Notes: a model not told the origin generated them from the letters alone. Counted from the stretch's first letter, positions 47,400 to 58,797 are shown. The stretch is 64,000 nucleotides of DNA from Massospora cicadina (GCA_022478985.1 JAKSZP010009521.1:39471-103470); one strand, 5' to 3'. Numbers and translations are program-made.

Positions 47400-47660
47400 A
47401 TGAGCATATCATAAGCGTTGTTTTCTAAGGCCACAGCGGGGGCCAATAGGATAAGCTTCCCAATATGAGTGGGAAGGGACGAGTAAGCACCCAGTGCTCA
47501 GGTGTTGTTAGGACCAGCGGTTCCAAAGTCTTGGTTGTACTCCAAGTCAGGTGCAATCTTGATCTTTTTCATCAGCTTGGAGGAGATTACATTCACTGGG
47601 GAGCCTGTATCTAGGATGGCCATCACCCTAACTTTTTGGATAACCACTTCGACCTTTGTA
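47400..47660 (-). pseudogene. Protease of the gag-protease element
   Basis: On the minus strand, VRVMAILDTGSPVNVISSKL (about 47,630-47,570) has an intact D-T-G active site. Then come FGTAGPNNT, a stop, GAYSSLPTHIGKLILLAPAV and NNAYDMLIGTQFMIEYDG. This is the same protease type as in elements A and F. Confidence 0.75.
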
Positions 47661-47849
47661 AGTATCCCCCAAAAGTGGGCAATAGTGCTAAGACCTCCTT
47701 AAGATAAAAATTGGAGGTTAACTTGCATGCGGTCTTGGGGTGATTTTTTTGGATGGATTTCATGATATGGCCGTGCTGGATAGGGCAAATAAGATGAGAC
47801 AACACCTCATCTGTGTCACTAGCAGCATTGATATCGATTGGCTCCCCTA

Positions 47850-50215
47850 GAATTTAGCTGAGATATGTCTCTTCAGGTATGGTGGCTTCATCCATTCCTC
47901 CAGCGTTCAAGCGATCAGGGACTTCCACTCCAGCAGGCACTCCTACAATATAATATTCAACCTCATCCATATCCCCCTCAGAATCATCCCCTGGGGTATT
48001 TGTAACGCGAGGTAATGGCATGAGTTGTTTAAATGAGTTAGGCACATGAGTTTTGTCAGCAATAGGTGTGCCTTTCCCTATGCTGACATTTCTTTTCCCT
48101 GCTCCTATTCCTCAGTGTCAGCTTTCTTTTTCCAGCACATAGCCTTCATGTGGCTGAACTTGTTGCAGCATTTGCACCGAGGGCGTTCAGGACGTTTTAC
48201 TTTGGGGTTTTGCTCTTTAGGGGCCATTATCTGAAGGGGCTCCTTCTTGTCCTCAATAGCTAGGGCTTGAGGCTTGGGTTTGGTATCCTCAATGGTTAAA
48301 ACGCGAGGAGGAGAGATACTGCTCCACGTGGAATTTTGGGCTTACGGAAATCAGCGACATCTATTAATGCTTCCTTGATGTCTTGAACGGTATGAAAATA
48401 GCGTTTAACAGAGGTGATGTGCATCACTAATAATGGGTAAGAAGCCATACCAGTCAAAACGGCGGCTACAGCATCATCCAAAGTCAACATTTTTGAGGTT
48501 AACAGCGTCTGTGCCTCCATACAGAATTGTTCCATAAAAGTGGCCACTGACTACCCTTTTCGAATGCTCATATGCATAAAGGCTTGTTTTTTCATTCTTA
48601 AAGCCTGTTTTGAGCCAAACGTGTTTATGAGGGCCTCTTTAACCTCAGACCAGGTGCTAAGAGCATCCATATGTGGGACCATCACCTCTTGTGCCATGCG
48701 GCCCAAACAGGAAAGAATGTGCTTGGCCTTCTGATGATCAGTTGCCCCTTCCATAGCTGCTTCATAGACATATAAAAGTGAAGCAATGCTACCCTCACCG
48801 GGGATAAACTTGTCTTTGAACGTTGGTTTGAATGAAGTAGATTCACCCTCAGTAAGGGTATAAATAGCTGGAGCTTCTGTTATTGGGGTTTCAGAGCGAT
48901 AGCTCAACTGATTAAAGGTCCATGAAAGGCGATCAAACTAATCTTGCATGGCTTCAAGCTGGGTTTTTATTTTGAGAGGGCTTCTAGAGGCCCAGATTCG
49001 CACAGTCTTAATTGAGCTTCAATCCCTGATTTATGAGTTTTAAAGTCTTCCACTCAGTTTTACACTGCAGAGATTTGAAAAAGAAGTTGTGACACCATTG
49101 AACTTAGGCTTAATTGAGCAGTTTCCACAGCTTTCACGCGATTCTTCAGCTCTTCTTTCATTTGTTTACACCCTTCATCGTCATGAGGGTGTGAGCTTGG
49201 GCCTTATGCTCCATCCTTGATCTGCTCATACTTTTGCTCGACCTGCATTAGCTGGCTGTATACTTCCTTCAACAGCTCAGGTGCTTTCCAGCGAAGTTTT
49301 TATTTCTTTTGCTTCGATTCTACATGCAGTCAGACTATGTGCCAAATATTTTGTGTTTTCCAATGAAGCTTTGAGAGCTAGCTCCTTTCCTAGCTGAACA
49401 ACCTTGGCCGCGAGGATGGTGGTGGTACTAGATGGTTCAAGTGACAGACGGCGTTCAAGCTCATCCACACGTGAAAAGGCCTGAATTAACTGTCGCTCCA
49501 CCACAGCCACACGCTGTTCATATTTCTCTTGAAGGGCGGAGTCATGAGCTGAAAGGTCATGACACGTTTGCTCTTTTGCTTTTCAAGTTCTTTAGCAAAC
49601 CTCTCCAACAACAAGTGGGTGTAGTGGAGGATGCGTTCAGTTCATCCCAGAATTTCTTCATGGCCTCCTCGACATACTTTACAATCCCAGTGTCCATTTA
49701 GGAAGTTGGTCATGCAGCTGTATGATGAAGTTGCGATTAGCTTCCACACCAGATTTAACTGCCCCCAAGATGTTCAGAGGTCAGTTGATAACTTTTCATA
49801 GGCTGAATTCAGAGCTGCATGAGTATCTAGGTGTCAATGAAGTTCTTCATGATGGCCAGCTAAGAGATGCATCATATGGACAAGCAGGGTGAGCAAACTT
49901 GCGGACATAGGTGGTCAAATTTGTAAGCTGACCATAGGTCTCTGGGAGGACACTAGTCTCATAGAGAAACAAGTGGCGTTTCTCTACCAATGACACTCAT
50001 TCACAAGATGCAAGGTCGCCTGGGTTAAGGATGCCATGAGTGAGGTCTTTTACAGCTTCATTGGCTGGCCAAGTAATGTGATGAGAATCAGGTATTAATA
50101 TGGGCTCAACTTGTTATTCTTCAAACATCAAGGCAGTAGGGCTATCCAATTGATCATCTTCTTCAGTTCCTTCCTCATTTTGCACCCAACGGGTGACACT
50201 CTCCATTTCTTTTTA
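47850..50215 (-). pseudogene. gag of the gag-protease element
   Basis: Minus strand, in several frames. The likely start is at about 50,210 (MESVTRWVQNEEGTEEDDQL). A coiled-coil-like region lies at 49,510-49,277 (AFSRVDELERRLSLEPSS). The capsid (48,907-48,296) has TFKDKFIPGEGSIASLLYVYE, IRKG and LDDAVAAVLTGMASY. The zinc knuckle CKCCNKFSHMKAMC (about 48,178-48,137) has four ligands. It is the best preserved gag of its lineage in the window. DDAxAAVL also occurs in the gag of element B (3943-3975), linking the two. Confidence 0.7.
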
Positions 50216-50243
50216 ATACTTATTGAAGTATGCAGGAGCTTGA

Positions 50244-50261
50244 CCCCTGTAGTGAGCACCA
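50244..50261 (-). promoter_or_regulatory. Primer-binding site of the gag-protease element
   Basis: Minus strand TGGTGCTCACTACAGGG, three bases after the end of the 5' LTR; identical to the sites in elements A and F. Confidence 0.75.
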
Positions 50262-50264
50262 ATT

Positions 50265-51130
50265 TGTAGGATCTACCAATGGATGCCACAAATAATATAT
50301 TCAAGTGAGATATTTACTTTTTAATAAGAGTATAAAATAATATTTTATTATAGTTTATATTTTTTATTATTCTAAGCAGGCAAAAACCAGGAAAGGTCCC
50401 TTTCTCAATACTAGTTTTTCCTATTTAAACTAGTTTGACTTTTGAGACCAGGGGTATTTGAGGCAAAAGAATGCAAAGCTCAGTTATCTAAATTAGGGAA
50501 TATAGGCTTTTGGCCTATCAGATTGAGGATAAAAATTTTTCAGAGGCAAACTGATCTGTGCAGTAACAATTTGATGAATTGTATCCAATCACCAGTGAGT
50601 AAAATCTTTTCACCTCGGCGGTGGTCTGACTTGGATGGTAATGATTAAGTAATCCGGTGGTGGTTAGTCTCAGATGATAATGATGGTGGCGGTGGTCAGA
50701 CTTGGATGGTAATGATTGGCTAATTTTTACCCCTATCATCCTTGAGTAAAATCTTTGCACCTCGGCATTGGTTAGACTTGGATGGTATAGATTGGTTAAC
50801 TTGCACCCAATCATTGATGAATAAATTTTTTTTACCTTGCAGAGGTTCTGATTCATGCAACAGTATACTCCTCAAATTTGGCTGAGGAGTCAGAGTATTC
50901 CTATTATTAAATATTACCTTTTTAAGCTGATTTTTTATGATAGATCATATTTCTCCAGTTGTTGAGATTCCACTGAGAATCCAAGTTTTTTCGCTGTGGA
51001 TACTCATGTCATTGATATCCACAATATTATTAGAAGATTGGTCAGGTGATGGGCCAATCATAGTAGCAGATTTGGGGAGCACTAATACCACTAACATTCT
51101 TTTTCTTACATCAAAGGAGAATGTCTGATA
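50265..51130 (-). repeat. 5' LTR of the gag-protease element
   Basis: On the plus strand it starts tgtaggatct and ends gtctgata (CA changed to TA compared with the other LTR), followed by the target duplication cagct. Confidence 0.9.
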
Positions 51131-51136
51131 CAGCTT

Positions 51137-51506
51137 GGCTGCTGTTACTGCATCAGCTTCAAGCGGAAGCTGAGGTTAAAGTACCCCTAAAAGGGGTGGT
51201 GGAAGTCAATAAAGCTGTTTGAAAACTGCTGTAGCCATCTAAATGATGGCCACACTTGTGTATGGAAAAAGATTCCTATTTGACCCAGAGACCAAAACGC
51301 AATTCTCACTGGGAGCGCCAGGGGCTCCAGAGCACCCTTGAGAGCTTGCGGGTGGTGGGCCAAGTCTGAGTGGGGGACATAATGCCTGGTAGCATTAGGA
51401 GGGCTAGCAGAGCCATCCTGGGCATGCTTTGGCGGTGTCCAAAAGATGCCAGATGGTGGCGCACCACCTCCCAAGCTGGGGCAGCAGGCATTGATTGCAT
51501 CAACAT
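51137..51506 (-). pseudogene. ORF1-like protein gene of copy 2, 5' part
   Basis: The minus-strand start near 51,506 reads MLMQSMPAAPAWEVVRHHLA, equivalent to the proline-rich start of copy 1 (PPPAAPVWGSGAPP). FSNSFIDFHHPF corresponds to LAGFIDFFTYQGYFD in copy 1. The gene is cut at 51,131 by the LTR element and continues at 46,208. Confidence 0.6.
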
Positions 51507-52100
51507 TGGTAGGTTTGGGCTCGATCTAGTGGTAATGGTTTGTTTTTTATAAAAATTTGAATTTTGCTTTGTTTTAGATATTGAAGCATCAACATTTTAT
51601 ACTTCAACTTCAACATTTTATATTTTAATCTCAACACAATTTTTAGTGATATTTTTGTTTTATTATTCATGTGAAATAGTGCAAGCATATTAATTCCCAC
51701 TCTTTTTTTATATTTAAAAATATTTTTATATCACTTATATCATATTATAATATACCAAAAGAAAACACTGATACAAGGAAATCAATGAGTCCGTAGTTTG
51801 AACTAGATATGATGCAATCACTAAAACTAAAATATTGAAATTGAAACTATAAAATATTGAATTCCAAATACAAAATATTGAAGTTGAAGTGTAAAATGTT
51901 GAAATTGAAGTGTAATATTGAAATTGAAAAAAATGATGAATTAAAGTATAATATTAAATTGGGGAAATATGAAATGTTAAAATTGAAGTATAAAGTGCTG
52001 TAAGTGATTTATAAAATGTTGAAATTGATTTTAAAATGTTGAAAGAAATGCAAACTATTGAAATTGAAATGCAAAATGTTGGATCTGAAGTAAAAAAGGT

Positions 52101-52349
52101 ATATATAAAAAGTAAACTAGTACCCTTGACCATGCTTTTCTATAGCCTTGTTACCTTTGAAAGTTCACTTAACATTTTTAAGAGCATACGCAGGGTTAAT
52201 AATCAAGTTGTATTTTTATTTTTCTATATATTAAAATACCTGTGATCTAACTCTTTTATTGCCTCTTTATACTGGTAAACAATGAATATTGATATTATAA
52301 ACTGAAGTTCAAAAGACTTGTGAGGGATAGTAATCTGGTGAAACCTTTT
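52101..52349. other. Unassigned AT-rich stretch
   Basis: Between the fold-back element and the inverted F-family LTR. No gene recognised. Confidence 0.4.
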
Positions 52350-53149
52350 CCACCAAAGCCATTTGATCATTTCCCACTAAAGCATATTCAAGTTTTACCA
52401 ATTGTAAAATTTACACTTTGATTATTTTCAGCCAATAAACTAAGAAAATCTATTACTTTCACAGGTTCAGGTTTTTGTGCAATTTGTCCACATTTATATA
52501 GTTTGAAATAATCAGTTGATAATATGATTATTATCCATAGTTGAATGGTCTCGAAGGGCCACATTGCTCAAAATACTTGTGATGTCTTAAAATAGGATTG
52601 TACTGTTCAACTCGATCTTCTCTGTGATTCCTGTTGATAGTTTCTCCTGCTGAACACAGTTGGCAGCAATCCCGTAGAGTTTATTCCAATTATTTTCTGA
52701 ATCTCGCTCAGATCCTTACTCTTTTCCTTAAAGAGTCACCCAATTGTCACACACAGCAATAATATCCCTGAGAAAGAATATAACAAATAGATGCTTATAA
52801 AGTTTACAGGCTGGTATATTTACTGTATACTCCTTACTAAACTTAGCTAAATTCTGTACTATTGTTTACTACTATATTAGTATATTTACTTTATACTCTG
52901 TTGTGTTTCTCTTTATTAAGTCATAAAGTGTAGTTTTTATTATAAGTGAATTCTAGGAAATTTATGGGGATTTTGGCGCTGGAGCCACAGTTGACACCTC
53001 TTTAATAAAATAACAGGAGTTGCATTGAATCACCCATCCTCATCTAGTTAAGCAGCGATGGTCTTACCCATCCTATCAGGGATTCTATCATTGGACATCC
53101 TTAAGACCTAAAAATGGAAAGAAAAGAGTCAGAAAATGTGTCTCTAACA
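52350..53149 (-). repeat. F-family LTR in inverted orientation
   Basis: Its minus strand starts tgttagagacac (at 53,149) and aligns with the LTR at 55,350 through ggtcttaaggatgtccaatg, aagaccatcgctgct, caaatcccc and atcgctgccaactgtg. The far end (about 52,350) is approximate because similarity fades. Confidence 0.6.
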
Positions 53150-55349
53150 TTTTCCTCTTGATCCAATTGAACCAATTATATTTGGCAAGTGACCTGTTTT
53201 TTCAATGGAACTTGTTACCCATTAAGGAAGGTTGCAAAAACTAACTGATTGATTCACTAGTTGCAGACGGCATTACTTGCCTAACAACTTGATCCTTAAA
53301 TTTCCAATTGGTCAGTGATGAAACCTGACTGGTCCCAATTGGTACACCTAGTATTTAATCACTATCAGATGCCCCTACCTTGTCAGAAACTTTGCCCGAC
53401 AAGCTCTTAAAACATTTGTCCATTGATCCTCAATGGATCTGACCAGGCAAATAACCTAAAATCCCCCAAACGTAGTTCCTCTGAAATTTGGGCCAACTGA
53501 TTCTGATTCACTTCGCTTTGGGGAATTTTCCCCTAGCAACACCAGAGTAATTCAGGCTAGGAATATGGGCAAAAATCCCAACTCATCCCACCTATTGCCT
53601 AGATTTCAGGAAGAGGACTGGGCATAGGAACACCACTTCGACCTGGTTGAATCTTCATTGGCTCAAGTGGAGTACACTGTCAATACTCAACGCTGCTTGG
53701 GATGACCTTTGGCACATGGCATTCCTCCTCTTCACTCCTTACTACTGCCTACTCAGAGGCATGCACCCACAACCCTCTTGTCATGCCAGTCTGATTGATT
53801 TACTTGTGACAATATTAATCCAGGATCCGATTTCCCCATCAGGGCATATGTCCCACTGTCATATCTAGGATTCTTGGTCCAACATCCTCAATTTCCTGAT
53901 TTTCTCCTCATCCTCGACAGAGACTCTTGCCATCAGTGTTCATTTCACGGCCCAATTAAGAATGCTCATTTATGTTCACCCTGTTATTTTTCTTCTCATA
54001 AACTCTTAGCTCATATCATTCTTAATTTTTCTCTGGAGTATGTATCAATTAATTTTGAGATTAATTTCTCCAAAATTGGAGCATAATTGATTGTAGAGTG
54101 CATAATGTTTGGCTATCATATAAGTAGCCATTACACCCCCTCTCATCCAGCCTAAATATGTCAAATTCTGAGTCACGGTACCAACAGCTAATAAACTGTT
54201 TGTCTGATCAAGATCTTGGCTCTTCCCAGCAGATGAGTCAGTCTGCATTATGGAACCTCTTCTACAGACCTTCCTGAGTTCATACTCCTAGTATGGCACC
54301 AATGGCTAGTCCTTCCATGGAATTACAAGAAATGGTAACCAACCCCTCTGAAACCAGGCTAGTGATCATATTGAATGACTCGCAGCCTATCCTTCCTCTG
54401 TTGTCAATTCCAGAGTTAGATTTGGACTCTCCTGGATTCAGCTCCTTTCATAGATGCGCCTAACATCATCATTGATGCTCCTGAAATAATGCCCTTCTCT
54501 CTTGATCATTCCTTCCTTGCTGGATCAGACTTGCTTCTGGAGTTCTCTTCTGACTCAATCAATACTACAAACCAGCTGTCTTGGCCACCAAACTCACTAT
54601 CAGCAACAGCATTCATTTCAAACTCCTCTATGCAAAATTAAGGGCCCAAGTCACCAAGGCTCTATCCATAGCGCTGAATTCTTCCAATCTTGAGAACATC
54701 CTAGTTCAGAATATTGTGGCTTATGCTCTTTGCTTTACCATGGCAAGTTCTTTAAGTTGGGCCACAAAGCTTCAGCCTCTCTCCTGGCTTCCATCACTCC
54801 ATCTGCTTCAGCTTAAAAAGCGTGTAGTCATCACTTTCCAGGATGCCATTTGCTCATTGTATGACTATCTCATTTCTGGCACATCCATCAGTATCCTTAG
54901 CTGATGGCTTTATTAGGGTGTAAGGATTTTTGCTCATATTCCCAGCCTGCTAGATTATCTGGTGTCATTAGGGAAAATTCCTAAAGTGAAGTGAATCAGA
55001 AATCAGTTGCCCAAATTTTGGAAGAACTATGTTTGGGGGATTTTGGGATATTCACCTGGTTGTATCATTGGTATTGATCTGGATAAATACCTAATATCTC
55101 ATTGGGCGGAGCGGCCACCGAAATAGGGGCATCTGATAGTGATTAACTATCAGGTGTACTGATTGAGATCAGTCAGATTTCATCACTGACTGATTGGGAA
55201 TTAGTAGTGAGTTGCGAGCCGAGTGATGCTGCTTTCAACTAGTGAATTAATTAGTTGGTAAAGTGACCTGCCATAATGGGTAAAACTTCCCATTACCTAA
55301 GCAGGTCACTAACCAATCATGGTTGGTTCAATTAGATCGAGGAGGAGAA
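53150..55349. repeat. Fold-back copy of the 3' end of element F
   Basis: 53,150-53,595 is an inverted copy of 54,915-55,349: both contain a block around aaatcccccaaacgtag or its complement, and gggcatctgatagtgatta. Between them, 53,600-54,905 is a copy of the antisense-gene region of F (61,920-63,280), here on the plus strand. The result is a stem of about 440 bp, or about 1 kb counting the LTRs, around a 1.3-kb loop, directly upstream of the F 5' LTR. Confidence 0.7.
54158..54904 (+). pseudogene. Second copy of the F antisense gene (truncated)
   Basis: From the ATG at 54,158 it reads MSNSESRYQQLINCLSDQDL, matching MSSSESCYQQLLYSLLDLDL of the copy in F with no indel over the first 30 codons. 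A TATA-like catataag lies about 35-40 bp before the ATG in both copies. Later parts are frame-broken (SFLAGSDLLLEFSSDS against LFLAGSDLLPEFLFQL). It ends at the fold-back junction near 54,905, well short of the stop of the other copy. Function unknown. Confidence 0.5.
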
Positions 55350-56070
55350 TGTTAGGGACATGTTTCTGACTCTTTCCATTTAAGGTCTTAAGGATGTCCA
55401 ATGACAGAATCCTAGCCAGGATGGGGAAGACCATCGCTGCTGAGATGAGGAAGGGTGATTCAACAGCAACAGCTGCCATTTCACTGAAAAGGTGTCAACT
55501 GAGGGTTAGACAGCCAAATCCCCTTATAAATTCCCTAGGATTCACTATAATAAAAAAGAAGAAGCAAATATTACTACAAAAACAACTTGTACTACAAAAA
55601 ACATTATTAGTTTTATTGTAGATTCAGTTATAGTTAGGCTATCAGCATCCAGTGTGAAGTTCCATATCAAGGACATATTGCAGAAGGCAATAATTGGTAG
55701 ACTCTCAGAGAGAAGAGTAGAATCTGAGCGGGGATCTAGAGACAAAGGGAACTACAACTAAGGGATCGCTGCCAACTGTGGGTTGGACTGAAAGAAACTG
55801 TCATCAGAAGATCTTGATGGAGATTGGGTGGACAATATTGAAGGGAAAGAATCCCTACAAGTACAACTATCAAGTATTTAATTGGAAATACCAGCTGAAG
55901 AGTTGGGTCTAATAATAGTTCTAACTCAACTAAGGATAATAGTCTCCATACTATTATTGTGGGATAATATATTCTTTACAACGCGAGGTGCGCGAGGAAA
56001 TTGAACCCGTGCAGTAAAAATATCACTAGGGTTGTTTGCCAATAAGAACAAACTAGTAAATTTTTATAAG
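55350..56070 (+). repeat. 5' LTR of element F
   Basis: Starts tgttagggacatg after a purine tract (gaggaggagaa), and ends just before the primer-binding site. It aligns with the LTR start at 63,719 and, inverted, at 53,149. Because 54,915-55,349 upstream is the 3' internal end of the same family, this LTR is also the 3' LTR of another partial copy. Confidence 0.75.
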
Positions 56071-56071
56071 T

Positions 56072-56089
56072 TGGTGCTCACTACAGGGA
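56072..56089 (+). promoter_or_regulatory. Primer-binding site of element F
   Basis: TGGTGCTCACTACAGGG, as in element A and the gag-protease element. Confidence 0.75.
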
Positions 56090-56117
56090 GTAGTTGAGTA
56101 GAAGAATATATCAATTA

Positions 56118-57395
56118 TGTCATATGAAGAAGAGATGTGCAAGTTGTGGTCTGAGATCGCCACAGTGAATCAGAATGCCTTAAACTCTGCAGACCATTGG
56201 GAGTTTGTGGCGTTGGAGGACGAGTAACCAAGGTGGAGGAAGGAGTTGAAAACGTAGCCAACATTGGGAATGAGTTACTCGGCAAAGTAAACTTGTTAAA
56301 AGAGAAGGAGACCTCGTCCAAAAGGTCCTATTCCTGAAAATGGAACGTGAAGTGGATTGTGTTAGTTTGATAAAGTTTGGTGTGAAAATTGAGAAGTTGA
56401 TGAAAGAGTAGAGGAAAGCCCACAGATGTGCATGTGAGCCTGATATGGCCAGTGATGCCAAAGTGGGAAGTCCTCAAAACAATACCTGGGAAGATGAACA
56501 CCCAAGAAATATGCTGCCCATATTTAATGCTGTTTCAGAGATGATGCCTGAAGTCACTCCACAAGTGAGCTGAGTAGCCAAACCAAGAGAATCGGTCTGA
56601 AATGACTCGGAGGAATTCAGAGCAACACCTAAATTACCCACATTCCATCAGGATAACACCCCAACGCTTTTCTAACTATTTGACATGACCTTGAACAGAT
56701 ATGGGGATCGTCAGAAGGCGTTGATGGTCATGAACTGTTTGGACACAGACTGCCAGAACCTAGTGTTACCCCACTTGGAGGGGGACAGCTGGTCCTATGC
56801 CGAGGCTAAAGCAGCTATAATGAAGGAGTTTGGGAGTCCAACCTGTATGTCAAAACGCAAGCAAGAATTTATGGGAAATTTAATTCTGTAAAGATGAGTC
56901 TCTTGCAAGCTTCGCGGATTGATTTTACCAGGAGTCACATATCCTGGCTGAGAGCAAAGGTGTTAGATGACTATGATTCAAGAATCGCTTTGCAAGCAGC
57001 CTTTTGTCCCTATCACAATTTGCATCAAATGATGTCTACTGTGTTGTGACTGAAATAACTACCTCGCAAATGGTAGATAACCTGAAGATTCTTGGAGCAA
57101 CGTTCAATGCCCCAAATAGAAGCTTCAAGTCCAATCCAGTCCAAAATCTGAATCCCACAAAGGGAAGTGAAGGAGCAAAGGAGACTTTTAATTGAACTGT
57201 GCCAGGAAATAAGCCTAAGGATTTCAAACGGTTAAATAAGAAAGAAAAATTCTGCTTCCAGTGTGGCGGGAAAGGGCATTTCGCTGCACACTGCAAAAAG
57301 CCAAAGGATCAAATTAACATGGTTCAGGCTAAAGAGACAGCAGTAGCCAATGATTTGGAAAAGGTCCCGCTGTCTAGACAAGGAACAGTCTAGAG
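56118..57395 (+). pseudogene. gag of element F
   Basis: Start codon at 56,118 (MSYEEEMCKLWSEIATVNQN). A capsid block at 56,685-56,891 reads KALMVMNCLDTDCQNLVLPHL and AAIMKEFGSP. The zinc knuckle CFQCGGKGHFAAHC (about 57,256-57,297) is intact. Several stops lie between these pieces. Confidence 0.7.
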
Positions 57396-57808
57396 CGGCG
57401 GAGAAACCTGTGGTGCTCCTGATATCATGAATGAAGAGATAGACATTAGTGATCTGTTCATAGATGACGAGCAGGATCAACTATATCAAGTGGTCAACAT
57501 GGATATAAGGCCATGACCAGAGCTGGGGCAAAGAAGATTGACCCTGATATAGTTTAGGAGAAGTTGCCCGGCTGTACACCCAACAACTGGTGGAGAAGAT
57601 TCAGACTACCGAGAATCCTAATGAGTTAACTGATGTTCACTCTAGATGAGGCCAACCTGTCAATTACCCTTGACACAAGGAATCATTTCCTGAATTATTG
57701 GTGTATATTATTCATACCTTAGATTCAGCTAGTAATGCTGCAATTCACTCAGTAAATACTCTATTACAATACTCTGAGTGTATGTAAATAAATATTCAAG
57801 TAGATAGA

Positions 57809-58060
57809 ATGAGGGTATGGGTGATAGTTGACAATGGAGTACCCATCAATATTGTGTTGACCAAGTTGGTAAAGAAGATGAAGATCTCTCCAGATTTGGA
57901 GCACAAGAAAGAATATGGAACATCTGGGCTGAACACCACCGTTTCCTGTAAAGTGTACAGTGCGCTGCCACTACAATCTGGGTCGTTGGTGGTGTCTGCG
58001 CCAGCAATAGTTTTGGTGAACCAAAACTATGATATCCTGATCTGAACGGAGTTTCTGGGA
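57809..58060 (+). pseudogene. Protease of element F
   Basis: Reads VWVIVDNGVPINIVLTKLV, where the active site should be D-T-G (here D-N-G), then EYGTSGLNTTVSCKVYSALPL and VSAPAIVLVNQNYDILI. Closely similar in layout to element A. Inactive. Confidence 0.7.
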
Positions 58061-58269
58061 AGTACAGAGTTAATGTAACTTTGAGGTAATACGTTGACCA
58101 TTCTGGGTCAGACATTACCATTAGTATACCGAAAAGGATGGTGAAGTTATGTTGAACTGGAGAAATAACTTCATTTGTCTGATATATAATGACGTCATTG
58201 TACCAATTCAATACCAATTAGTTGGTAGGAAGCAATGAGAGATGCCGGCGGAAATCCTAGAAAACTGGG

Positions 58270-58560
58270 AATTCCTTAAGTATCAAGAAAGAGAGAACCA
58301 TACCAGCTGGATTGCGGTTGATAGTCAAACATATGGTTGACTTTAGAGATTCTGGAGCTGTTGTATGGAGTTATTGGAAGCCCCCTGGAAGAAGTCAGAG
58401 TGGAGCCATGGGTGGCTCCTGGGATAATCATGCCAAGCCATGGAGAAATTTGAGTTCTCTTGGCAAATTAAAGCGAAAAACTGATGAAGATTAAGAGGAA
58501 TCAAATCATCGCATTTATTCGTTTAATCCCAATGGCTGAATTGAGATGATTCTACGATTT
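58270..58560 (+). pseudogene. dUTPase-like remnant of element F
   Basis: In mixed frames, IPAGLRLIVKHMV, then WVAPGIIMPSHGEI (about 58,410-58,455), then IKRNQIIAFIRLIPMAE (about 58,494-58,545). These match the third and last motifs of the dUTPase-like block in element A (VAPGIILPGHGEI, IRRHQTIVYLHLIP). Confidence 0.55.
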
Positions 58561-58797
58561 AGGGTCTCTCAATGAAATAGGATTACCAGCTGGAGCAGCC
58601 AAAAGCATCATTCTATTGGTTGATCGAGAGCAGCTCGCAGATCTGCCAGAAGGGCAGAAAGAGGAGGTGCTCAAATTATTCAAGAGATATTGGGAAGTAT
58701 TTGCTCAGGATGACCATGATTTGGGATGCGCACAAGGCATAATTCACAAGGTTGACACTGGAGAAAATCTACTATAAGAATGAGACCGATCTGAAGA

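Larger units (their letters stand above)
46249..51130 (-). mobile_element. Gag-protease-only Ty3/gypsy LTR element
   Basis: Two LTRs of about 870-880 bp (46,249-47,128 and 50,265-51,130), with the 5-bp duplication cagct at 46,244-46,248 and 51,131-51,135. On the minus strand the order is 5' LTR, primer-binding site, gag with coiled coil, capsid and CCHC knuckle, protease, purine tract (ttgaggggg), 3' LTR. Only about 270 bp separate the protease from the 3' LTR, so reverse transcriptase, RNase H and integrase are absent. All cis signals needed for movement are present, so it is best seen as a non-autonomous derivative of the A/F lineage. Confidence 0.85.
44812..51588 (-). mobile_element. ORF1-only retroposon (copy 2), interrupted by an LTR element
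   Basis: The 17-mer tcaacattttatacttc occurs at 44,795-44,811 and 51,589-51,605 and bounds this element as a target-site duplication. The 3' end is on the left: six A residues (44,812-44,817, T on the plus strand) preceded by actagtgct. Without the nested LTR element and its 5-bp duplication, the element is about 1.89 kb and encodes one ORF1-like protein but no endonuclease or reverse transcriptase. Target-primed reverse transcription by a LINE in trans is the likely mechanism. Confidence 0.75.
44640..52100. mobile_element. Fold-back element of 21-bp repeats, interrupted by a retroposon
   Basis: The outer ends are inverted: tatataccttttttacttc at about 44,647-44,665 and gaagtaaaaaaggtatata at about 52,087-52,105. 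Inside each end are tandem units of about 21 bp built on aatttcaacattttgcattt (left, 44,660-44,811, continuing at 51,606-51,640) and the complementary aaaatgttgaaattgaa (right, about 51,820-52,085). With the retroposon removed the element is about 0.7 kb, with a spacer of about 180 bp. It has no coding capacity. The 75-codon open frame in the left array is just translated repeat. Confidence 0.55.

Noticed and set aside
53647..54086. Two open frames of 70-73 codons upstream of the second antisense-gene copy
   Set aside because: They precede the TATA box and ATG of that gene and are not kept in frame in the copy at 62,800-63,230; more likely promoter or leader sequence.
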